Source of the DNA: an uncultured Actinomycetes bacterium
GTDB taxonomy: Bacteria > Actinomycetota > Actinomycetes > Nanopelagicales > Nanopelagicaceae
Direction of reading: 5' to 3'
DNA: 5,009 nucleotides
NCBI GenBank assembly: GCA_903875815.1
Contig: CAIQXR010000099.1
Span: 1-5,009 of the forward strand
The position numbers and the translations under genes were made by a program. Of the stretch, positions 1 through 5,009 are shown one piece after another; the first letter of the stretch is position 1, and each line of letters begins with the position of its first letter. The notes beneath the pieces were generated by a model. The model searched no databases. It was not told where the DNA came from and worked only from the letters and a program-made list of their open reading frames with translations.

Positions 1-36
1 ATCGCTGGCAGCCCCTCTGTGAATATCGACTAACTG
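1..36. other. Short flank downstream of leuS, no gene assignable
   Basis: These 36 bases lie beyond the leuS stop codon. No hairpin followed by a T-run is visible on the minus strand, so I see no intrinsic terminator for leuS here. On the plus strand, frame 1 is open from the window edge to a TAA at 31-33 (last codons I-A-G-S-P-S-V-N-I-D). This could be the tail of a convergent gene, but ten open codons are expected by chance. On the minus strand an AGAGGGG run near 14-20 resembles a ribosome binding site for a further gene past the edge, but the edge is already 13 nt away, which makes the spacing poor. Confidence 0.3.
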
Positions 37-2493
37 TTAAAGGACGAAATTAACCAACTTAGGCGCGCGGACAATGACCTTAGAAGGAGCTTGGCCACCT
101 AGCGCAGCAACAATTTCGGCGTTAGCTCGGGCAAGTGCTTCGAGTTCACTCTCTGAAATATTTGGTGAGACTTCAATGCGATCTTTGATCTTTCCATTTA
201 CCTGCAAGATCACAGTGACGGCATCTGCTTCAAGGAGTGTCTGATCAATCGTTGGCCAGCCAGCGAGTGCAATCGCAGGCTTATGGCCCAAGCGCTCCCA
301 CATCTCCTCCGCCGTATACGGAGCCACAAGTGATAGTGAGATAGCAATTGCTTCCGCTGCCTCGCGTACCGCTGGGTCGCTAGCCCCACAGCCAGTGTCG
401 ATCGCCTTACGCGTGGCATTCACGAGTTCCATGACGCGCGCAATGGCGACATTGAAACGGAATGATTCCACTGCAAAGGAAATATCGTGCAGCGCTTTAT
501 GAGTGATCTTGCGCAGTGCTAAATCACCAGTGGCAAAATCAACGCCGGCTGAAGATGTCACATCGCCTGAAATGCGCCAGGCGCGATTAAGGAATTTCAG
601 CGATCCCGATGGCGAAACATCGGCCCAATCAACGTCATCTTCCGGCGGTCCAGCGAAGACCATGGAGAGACGAATGGCATCGACGCCGTGGGTGGCAAGC
701 TCATCAGAGAGGCGCACGAGGTTGCCGCGACTCTTACTCATCGCAGAACCATCCATAAGGACCATGCCCTGATTGAGTAACTTGGTAAATGGCTCGACGA
801 ACCCGACTTTGCCCATGTCGTAAAGCACTTTGGTGAAGAAGCGAGAGTAGAGCAGATGCAAAATGGCGTGGGTTACGCCACCGACATATTGATCGACTGG
901 CAACCAGGTATCAATCGCTGTTCGATCAAAAGCTAATTCGGAATTATTGGGATTGGTATAGCGCAAGTAATACCAGGATGAATCAAAGAACGTATCCATG
1001 GTGTCGGCATCGCGCTTGGCATCGACGCCACATTGCGGGCACTTCACATTGACCCACTCTTCGGCGGCGCCAAGTGGTGAGGATCCCTTCGGCTTCAGAT
1101 CAAGTCCTGCAGCGTTAGGGAGCTCGACCGGCAATTGCGATTCAGGTACTGGTACTTCGCCACAGGATGGGCAGTGAATGATAGGAATCGGAGTTCCCCA
1201 GAAACGCTGGCGTGAGATCAACCAATCGCGAAGGCGATAGTTCTTCGCCGCTTTTCCGAGCTTCTCTGCTTCGAGTTCGGCAATAATCTTGGTGATCGCT
1301 TCCGACTTGTTGAGGCCATTGAGCGAGCCTGAATTAACAAGTTTTCCATCGCCTACTGTGGCGATGCCAGAAATGTTGGGATCTTCTTCATCGGTAGCAA
1401 CTACTACTTGCACCGGCAACTTCATCGCCTTGGCAAAATCTAAATCGCGTTGATCGTGCGCAGGCACTGCCATGATCGCGCCCGTACCATAATCGGCTAA
1501 GACGTAATCACTCGCCCAGATGGGAATGCGCGCGCCATTGACTGGATTGATCGCATAGCGATTGAGGAAGACACCGGTCTTGGGGCGATCGGTCGCAAGG
1601 CGATCGATGTCGCTAGCCGACTTAATACCTTCGAGATAGGTGGCGAACTCCGCCTCTACCCCAGTGCCTTGAACGAGCTCTGCAGCAAGTTCGGAGTCGA
1701 CCGCGACCACCATGAAAGTTGCGCCATGTAGCGTGTCGGGACGAGTGGTGTAAATAGTGACCGGAGAAGTGCGGCCTTCGATTTCAAATTGAACTTCAGC
1801 GCCGATGGATCGACCGATCCAGTTGCGCTGCATCATCAGAACTTTCTCTGGCCACTGGCCTTCAAGTTCCGTCATGTCATCGAGTAAGCGATCGGCATAG
1901 TCGGTAATCTTGAGATACCACTGATTGAGCTTCTTCTTCGTAGCTACTGAATCACATCGCTCGCAGAGTCCCGCAACTACCTGCTCGTTCGCAAGAACGG
2001 TTTGGCAAGTTGGACACCAGTTAACAGCGGCATCTTTGCGATAAGCAAGACCCTTCTTATACATCTCCAAGAAGAGCCATTGATTCCATTTGTAATACTC
2101 TGGATCAGAGGTATGAAGAACCCGATCCCAGTCGAATGAGCAAGCAAAGCGACGCATTGACGCCTTCTGCACTGCAATATTTTCATAAGTCCATTCGCGT
2201 GGATCTGAGTTGCGCTTGATCGCGGCATTTTCTGCTGGCAAACCGAAGGAGTCCCACCCAATCGGGTGCATAACATTGAAACCTTTTTGTACCCAGTAAC
2301 GTGCAATGACATCTCCGAGCGCGTAGGCCTCGGCATGGCCCATGTGAAGATCACCTGATGGATAGGGGAACATATCCAGAACATATTTTTTGGGGCGCGG
2401 ATCATCCGCGTTACCGGAGCGAAATGGGGCTATCTGATCCCAAACGGGGAGCCACTTCTCTTGGACGAAATGGATGTCATAGGCCTCATGCAT
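37..2493 (-). CDS. leuS: Leucyl-tRNA synthetase (LeuRS), class Ia
   Basis: Cytoplasmic enzyme that charges tRNA-Leu with leucine using ATP and proofreads mischarged products. The 818-residue protein looks complete. Visible landmarks in order: class I HIGH motif as HMGH (residues 50-53, in [11 protein letters not shown]); first zinc-type knuckle CPTC/CERC (160-163, 177-180); CP1 editing domain with TTRPDT (249-254) and AHDQRD (345-350), which carry the conserved Thr and Asp of the editing pocket; second zinc-type pair CPSC/CPQC (441-444, 485-488); [16 protein letters not shown] (497-512); signature loop AMSKS (584-588) instead of KMSKS; anticodon-binding helical domain; and a C-terminal domain ending NFVL. 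Only a few residues separate GMVL from MSKS, so the leucine-specific insertion of E. coli and Thermus LeuRS is absent, as in Bacillus-type enzymes. LeuRS of Streptomyces and Mycobacterium is recalled as much longer (about 950-970 residues). The ATG is supported by GGGAGAA about 10 nt upstream. The start overlaps the SDR stop by 8 nt, suggesting translational coupling. Confidence 0.98.
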   Translation of the reverse strand: MHEAYDIHFVQEKWLPVWDQIAPFRSGNADDPRPKKYVLDMFPYPSGDLHMGHAEAYALGDVIARYWVQKGFNVMHPIGWDSFGLPAENAAIKRNSDPREWTYENIAVQKASMRRFACSFDWDRVLHTSDPEYYKWNQWLFLEMYKKGLAYRKDAAVNWCPTCQTVLANEQVVAGLCERCDSVATKKKLNQWYLKITDYADRLLDDMTELEGQWPEKVLMMQRNWIGRSIGAEVQFEIEGRTSPVTIYTTRPDTLHGATFMVVAVDSELAAELVQGTGVEAEFATYLEGIKSASDIDRLATDRPKTGVFLNRYAINPVNGARIPIWASDYVLADYGTGAIMAVPAHDQRDLDFAKAMKLPVQVVVATDEEDPNISGIATVGDGKLVNSGSLNGLNKSEAITKIIAELEAEKLGKAAKNYRLRDWLISRQRFWGTPIPIIHCPSCGEVPVPESQLPVELPNAAGLDLKPKGSSPLGAAEEWVNVKCPQCGVDAKRDADTMDTFFDSSWYYLRYTNPNNSELAFDRTAIDTWLPVDQYVGGVTHAILHLLYSRFFTKVLYDMGKVGFVEPFTKLLNQGMVLMDGSAMSKSRGNLVRLSDELATHGVDAIRLSMVFAGPPEDDVDWADVSPSGSLKFLNRAWRISGDVTSSAGVDFATGDLALRKITHKALHDISFAVESFRFNVAIARVMELVNATRKAIDTGCGASDPAVREAAEAIAISLSLVAPYTAEEMWERLGHKPAIALAGWPTIDQTLLEADAVTVILQVNGKIKDRIEVSPNISESELEALARANAEIVAALGGQAPSKVIVRAPKLVNFVL

Positions 2494-3433
2494 GAGCGGA
2501 ATTCTCCCATGTGACGCCAGTCAATTCTTCACTTACTGCCCAGAGATTGGCTCCGAGAGTTTGGTCATAGGCGAGCGGCCGCGCGCGGGTTAATTGCGGC
2601 TTACCCCACATCTGACCGAGTCCATCGGGGCCGATGTAACTAGAACCTAAAAGCCCAGGGAAGGTAGCGGCACATAAGGTCGGCAAGGCACCCTGCGCAG
2701 AACTCTGGGCAATAACTCGCGTCGCTAAGTGAGAAATTCGATCCTGGAGCGATGCTTCTCGCCCACCGGATTGGAAGAGGTTGGTCGAAGCCCAGCCTGG
2801 ATGAGCAGCTAACGGAATGAACTCCCAATTATTTTGCAAGCGACGTCGCTCGAGTTCAGCAGTGAAGAGCAAGTTGGCTAATTTGCTCGCGCCATATGCA
2901 GCCCACGGCGCATAGCGACCAACGCCCGTGCAGCGATCTCGAATATCTTCACGTGAACCATTTCCGAAAGAACCGATGCGGTGGGCTTGGCTAGAAACAG
3001 TGATGAGCCGTTCGCCAATAACTCCCTTAATCAATCCAGCGAATGCGAAATGTCCCAGATGATTCGTGGCCATCTGCGATTCAAAACCATCGCGAGTTAA
3101 TCGAAGAGGTGTCGCCATAATTCCGGCGTTGAGAACTACGACATCAAAAATATTCCCGGCGCGATTAATCTCATTTGCCGTGGCATGAATTTTCTCTAAA
3201 TCGGTCAGATCCAGTGGGATCACTTCTGCTCCGTGGCCAATCTGGCGTCGCGCCCACTCCCCGCGCTCAGGGTCGCGCGATGTAATGGTGACTAAAGCGC
3301 CGCGACGAGTGAGTGCTTGAGCAGTAGCAAGGCCGAGTCCAGAATTTCCGCCGGTAATCAAAATCCGACGACCACTTTGATCCGGGATATTGGAGACATC
3401 CCAGCCACTGGGAATGCGAAGTTGTCTATTCAT
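2486..3433 (-). CDS. Short-chain dehydrogenase/reductase, retinol-dehydrogenase/protochlorophyllide-reductase-like
   Basis: Probable cytoplasmic NADP(H)-dependent oxidoreductase of 315 residues; substrate unknown. It is a classical SDR Rossmann protein: cofactor motif TGGNSGLG (27-34), Arg in TSRD at 51-54 after the second strand (favours NADP over NAD), DLTD (75-78), NAG (102-104), active-site Asn in TNHLGHF (Asn124), Ser in TVSS (147/148), and the catalytic pair Tyr180 and Lys184 in YGASK, followed by HPGW (211-214). The start [12 protein letters not shown] and the end [10 protein letters not shown] resemble the 300-330 residue actinobacterial SDRs annotated as retinol dehydrogenase-like, so it looks complete. 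The ATG at 3433 is the only usable start: no ATG, GTG or TTG lies between it and the cofactor motif, and upstream the frame runs into the tRNA. That ATG lies 1 nt past the tRNA-Ala CCA, leaving no Shine-Dalgarno site. The gene overlaps leuS by 8 nt. Family confidence is high; specific function is unassigned. Confidence 0.92.
   Translation of the reverse strand: MNRQLRIPSGWDVSNIPDQSGRRILITGGNSGLGLATAQALTRRGALVTITSRDPERGEWARRQIGHGAEVIPLDLTDLEKIHATANEINRAGNIFDVVVLNAGIMATPLRLTRDGFESQMATNHLGHFAFAGLIKGVIGERLITVSSQAHRIGSFGNGSREDIRDRCTGVGRYAPWAAYGASKLANLLFTAELERRRLQNNWEFIPLAAHPGWASTNLFQSGGREASLQDRISHLATRVIAQSSAQGALPTLCAATFPGLLGSSYIGPDGLGQMWGKPQLTRARPLAYDQTLGANLWAVSEELTGVTWENSAHA
2502..2508 (-). promoter_or_regulatory. 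Ribosome binding site of leuS
   Basis: On the minus strand GGGAGAA lies inside the last codons of the SDR gene, with about 10 nt between GGGAG and the leuS ATG. It supports the ATG at 2493, which overlaps the SDR stop codon. leuS can therefore be initiated independently as well as by ribosomes finishing the SDR. Confidence 0.6.
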
Positions 3434-3434
3434 T

Positions 3435-3510
3435 TGGTGGAGCTGAGGGGACTTGAACCCCTGACCCCCTGCATGCCATGCAGGTGCGCTACCAGCTGCG
3501 CCACAGCCCC
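3435..3510 (-). tRNA. tRNA-Ala, anticodon GGC
   Basis: A complete 76-nt cloverleaf reads on the minus strand. The 7-bp acceptor stem GGGGCTG/CAGCTCC contains the G3-U70 wobble pair that identifies alanine tRNAs. The D arm is GCGC/GCGC with a GG-containing loop. The anticodon stem CCTGC/GCAGG holds the loop ATGGCAT, so the anticodon is GGC (decodes GCC and GCU). A 5-nt variable loop GGGTC is followed by T stem AGGGG/CCCCT with loop TTCAAGT. The discriminator is A, and CCA is encoded in the DNA. The anticodon occupies 3475-3477. The gene sits 34 bp after the phosphatase stop and 1 nt before the SDR start codon, so it is probably co-transcribed with the SDR and leuS. Confidence 0.98.
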
Positions 3511-3516
3511 AAACTA

Positions 3517-3542
3517 CGAGATGCGAACTCTATCCCATCTCG
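3517..3542 (-). other. 7-bp inverted repeat in the tRNA leader
   Basis: CGAGATG and CATCTCG form a perfect 7-bp stem with a 12-nt loop, between the phosphatase stop codon (3545) and the tRNA 5' end (3510). On the minus strand it is followed by TAGTTT, only a weak T-tract. It could be a leaky terminator for the upstream operon, a 3'-end-protecting hairpin or a tRNA leader element. The stem is moderate and the loop long, so chance is possible. Confidence 0.35.
3527..3532 (-). promoter_or_regulatory. Possible -10 element for the tRNA-Ala transcript
   Basis: TAGAGT on the minus strand fits the TANNNT pattern of actinobacterial -10 boxes and would place a start about 10 nt before the tRNA 5' end. 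The best -35 partner, GTGAAC about 18 nt upstream, is poor, and the box lies within the loop of the inverted repeat. This is a weak call; readthrough from the phosphatase gene is equally possible. Confidence 0.2.
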
Positions 3543-3544
3543 GG

Positions 3545-4213
3545 TTATGCGTTCACATCAGTATCAAAGTCGCCCATTTGAGGCTCGGGAATAGTGCCAG
3601 CGTTATGTTCTACCAAGAACCAATCACCAGAAATATGGCCGTTATGCGCTTCCAAGATTGACCACGAGGCATTGGAGAGGCCACCAAGTATTCCCCATTT
3701 ATCCACCGGTAAGGCAAGGATCTCGCCCAAGATGCAGCGACTTGTTCCTCCGTGAGTGACAAAAACTATCGTTTCATCGCCAGCGCTCTGCGAAAGTGCT
3801 TCGGTAATTGCCGCTACTGCGCGCGCTGCAACTTCGCTTCGACTCTCGCCAGTTCCGCCAGCAGGAATATCGCCACCAGTAAGCCAGCGAGTGAAATTCT
3901 CGCCATCGAGTTTTCTATTCTCTTCGCCAGTACGACCTTCCCAATTGCCGCCGAAAGTTTCACGTAGTCTGGCGTCGAGAGTTACTTCAATTCCAGTAAT
4001 GGCGCTGAGAGCTGCTGCTGTTTGCTGTGTACGCTGAAGATCACTCGAGATGATGCGAGTGGGCTTGAGCGCAGCTAATTCACGCGCCGCATGTTCGGCT
4101 TGAAAGTGCCCCACGCTATTGAGCGGGATATCGCTATGCCCTTGAAAACGATTGATGGTGTTCCAATCAGTCTGGCCGTGACGCCAAAGAACGATCCGTG
4201 CCAGTCCTGCCAT
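3545..4213 (-). CDS. Histidine phosphatase (phosphoglycerate-mutase-like), GpgP-type
   Basis: Probable cytoplasmic phosphomonoesterase of 222 residues from the histidine phosphatase superfamily. The catalytic set is present: RHG (Arg11, phospho-acceptor His12), Arg61 in SSDLQRTQQTA, Glu85 in ARLRET and His154 in VTHGG. Length, the RHGQTDWN start and the late motif LPVDKWGILGGLSNASW (168-184) resemble M. tuberculosis Rv2419c (223 residues), the glucosyl-3-phosphoglycerate phosphatase GpgP, which also follows nadD and rsfS. A role in glucosylglycerate-type metabolism is therefore a reasonable inference, but related enzymes can have other phosphoester substrates and no GpgS partner lies in this window. 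I chose the ATG at 4213, 11 nt after the rsfS stop. An in-frame ATG at 4273 would add 20 residues buried in rsfS and outside the family fold. There is no clear Shine-Dalgarno in front of the chosen start, so initiation may depend on coupling to rsfS. Confidence 0.93.
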   Translation of the reverse strand: MAGLARIVLWRHGQTDWNTINRFQGHSDIPLNSVGHFQAEHAARELAALKPTRIISSDLQRTQQTAAALSAITGIEVTLDARLRETFGGNWEGRTGEENRKLDGENFTRWLTGGDIPAGGTGESRSEVAARAVAAITEALSQSAGDETIVFVTHGGTSRCILGEILALPVDKWGILGGLSNASWSILEAHNGHISGDWFLVEHNAGTIPEPQMGDFDTDVNA

Positions 4214-4224
4214 GAGATTATGGG

Positions 4225-4587
4225 TTAGCGCGCTTCGACAATATTGAGCGAGAGACGTGGACAGTCGTTCCACAAGCGATCGAGCATGTAGAAATTACGA
4301 AGCTCCTCGCTCTGAATATGCACAACTAAGTCCGAGTAATCGAGCAAGATCCAAGCGCCACTTCCCTCTTTGCGCACTGGCTTCTCGCCTACTTCAGCCA
4401 ACTTTTCAAAGACAAATTCGGCGATCGCATCTACTTGACGATCATTAGCCGCGGTGGCGATCAGAAAAACTTCAGAGAGCAGAAGCTGTCCAGTCATATC
4501 GAGGGCAATAATGTCGGTACCGAGTTTCTCATTAATAGCTTCGGCTGCAATCTGGGTGATCTTCAGTGCATTCTCACTTGCTGGCAT
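4225..4587 (-). CDS. rsfS: Ribosomal silencing factor RsfS (Iojap/YbeB/DUF143)
   Basis: Known family role: binds ribosomal protein uL14 on the 50S subunit, blocks subunit joining and damps translation when nutrients are scarce. The 120-residue length is normal. Family motifs are visible: SEVFLIATAANDRQVDAIA (38-56), EGSGAWILLDYSDLVVH (74-90) and LRNFYMLDRLWNDCP (96-110). VVHIQ at 88-92 and KPVRKEG at 69-75 are close to actinobacterial versions. The ATG overlaps the 3' end of nadD by 14 nt in a different frame and is preceded by GAGGA at a short spacing, which supports the start. The gene belongs to the nadD-rsfS-phosphatase unit, an order conserved in Actinobacteria; nadD-rsfS adjacency is widespread in bacteria. 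Confidence 0.97.
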   Translation of the reverse strand: MPASENALKITQIAAEAINEKLGTDIIALDMTGQLLLSEVFLIATAANDRQVDAIAEFVFEKLAEVGEKPVRKEGSGAWILLDYSDLVVHIQSEELRNFYMLDRLWNDCPRLSLNIVEAR

Positions 4588-5009
4588 AGAGTCCTCGTTT
4601 GTTGATGTAGCGAGCTACGGATGGGGAGAGTAGAGAGTTAACGGCTTTACCGCTTGCGATGGCGCTGCGCACCTGTGTGGAAGAGATATCCAGGGCATCG
4701 ATTGCGATCTCGTCAAAAGCGCTCTTCACATCTCCAGGACGCTTGACTACAAGAATGCTCGCTGCCTTTTTAATATCCGCTGCGCGCTTCCACTGATCGA
4801 AAGATGCTGCAGCATCACTTCCCAGAATGAGAGTGAATTTATCGCGGGGAAAGAATCCCGATAGTTGTCCGAGCGTATCGACTGAGTAAGTTGGGCCCGA
4901 GCGACGTACTTCAATATCCAGGACCATGACTTTTTCTTGCAATTCGCTGGCGAGATCATCCAACGCCGCACTCGCCATTTCCAATCGATCATTGCCTGAT
5001 GCAATCGGC
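4574..5009 (-). CDS. nadD: Nicotinate-nucleotide adenylyltransferase, N-terminus missing at window edge
   Basis: Transfers AMP from ATP to nicotinate mononucleotide to give nicotinate adenine dinucleotide, the penultimate step of NAD synthesis, in the cytoplasm. The frame stays open to the right edge of the window, giving 144 visible residues of a protein usually near 190-200. The missing part should hold the N-terminal GGTFDPxHxGH nucleotide-binding motif. Visible family features, numbered from the edge: NDRLEM (6-11), GPTYSVDTL (38-46), GSDAAASFDQW (63-73), and ISSTQVR (108-114), the C-terminal ATP-binding signature of nucleotidyltransferases, followed by SPSVARYINKRGLY (128-141). A TTG at 4984 and an ATG at 4978 are internal codons, not the start, because the conserved NDR stretch lies upstream of them. 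The 3' end overlaps rsfS by 14 nt. Confidence 0.95.
   Translation of the reverse strand, partial: PIASGNDRLEMASAALDDLASELQEKVMVLDIEVRRSGPTYSVDTLGQLSGFFPRDKFTLILGSDAAASFDQWKRAADIKKAASILVVKRPGDVKSAFDEIAIDALDISSTQVRSAIASGKAVNSLLSPSVARYINKRGLYASK
4592..4596 (-). promoter_or_regulatory. Ribosome binding site of rsfS
   Basis: GAGGA on the minus strand ends 4 nt before the rsfS ATG, inside the nadD coding sequence. It fixes the start at 4587 and allows initiation while ribosomes are still finishing nadD. Confidence 0.6.

Noticed and set aside
1..33. Possible C-terminal end of a convergent plus-strand gene
   Set aside because: Ten open codons to the edge carry no statistical or motif support.
503..772. 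Plus-strand open frame of 89 codons inside leuS
   Set aside because: It is fully antisense to conserved LeuRS coding sequence, with no recognisable domain and Ser/Arg/Thr-rich composition typical of shadow frames.
1977..2405. Minus-strand 142-codon open frame inside leuS
   Set aside because: It is an alternate frame over the highly conserved N-terminal half of LeuRS (HMGH region), and its translation matches no family I know.
2434..3433. T-box or leucine-responsive leader for leuS
   Set aside because: leuS overlaps the SDR coding sequence, leaving no leader. No leucine-codon-rich leader peptide or T-box (TGGNACC-type) sequence was seen.
3317..3661. Plus-strand open frame with the stretch ELRGLEPLTPCMPCRCATS
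   Set aside because: This is the antisense translation of the tRNA-Ala gene, a well-known source of spurious hypothetical proteins. The rest lies antisense to the SDR and phosphatase genes.
3752..4037. Two overlapping plus-strand open frames opposite the phosphatase gene
   Set aside because: Both are antisense to the catalytic core of a clear histidine phosphatase; low-complexity Ala/Ser/Arg content and no ribosome binding site.
4214..4273. Upstream ATG at 4273 extending the phosphatase by 20 residues
   Set aside because: The extension lies inside rsfS, does not resemble the family and would precede the usual M-x(n)-RHG start. The ATG at 4213 gives the expected length.
4747..5004. Alternate-frame 85-codon open frame overlapping nadD
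   Set aside because: The frame that carries GPTYSVDTL, GSD and ISSTQVR is clearly NadD; this one is a shadow.

Overview
All genes in this window lie on the minus strand. In transcription order (right to left) they are nadD (5' end cut off by the window edge), rsfS, a histidine-phosphatase gene, tRNA-Ala(GGC), a short-chain dehydrogenase/reductase (SDR) gene and leuS. Coding density is very high. Protein genes overlap by 8 to 14 nt or are separated by about 11 nt, and the only sizeable gap is about 34 bp in front of the tRNA.

The nadD-rsfS-histidine phosphatase order followed by leuS further along is typical of Actinobacteria. In Mycobacterium tuberculosis the corresponding run is Rv2421c (nadD), Rv2420c (rsfS) and Rv2419c (gpgP). 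Several proteins also read as actinobacterial: the RsfS motif KPVRKEG...LLDYSDLVVHIQ, and the phosphatase motif LPVDKWGILGGLSNASW, which resembles Rv2419c. The base composition, about half GC by eye, is low for classical Actinobacteria. With the tight packing, this suggests a reduced-GC, streamlined planktonic lineage such as the freshwater Nanopelagicales/acI group or a relative. That placement is inference.

Right part (about 3545-5009): nadD (NAD biosynthesis), rsfS (ribosomal silencing factor) and the phosphatase form one compact, probably co-transcribed unit. rsfS starts inside nadD behind a good ribosome binding site. The phosphatase follows 11 nt after rsfS without a visible one. Middle (3435-3544): a short spacer with a 7-bp inverted repeat, then a complete tRNA-Ala(GGC) with encoded CCA. 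Left part (37-3433): an NADP-type SDR whose ATG comes a single nucleotide after the tRNA's CCA, then leuS, which overlaps the SDR stop by 8 nt. tRNA, SDR and leuS therefore look like one transcript or processed series.

Most of the content is ordinary housekeeping. I see no mobile element, CRISPR array, phage gene or clearly new system. The points worth a second look are the tRNA-CCA/start-codon junction of the SDR, the compact LeuRS with AMSKS in place of KMSKS and no leucine-specific insertion in an actinobacterial-type locus, and the SDR wedged between a tRNA and a tRNA synthetase.
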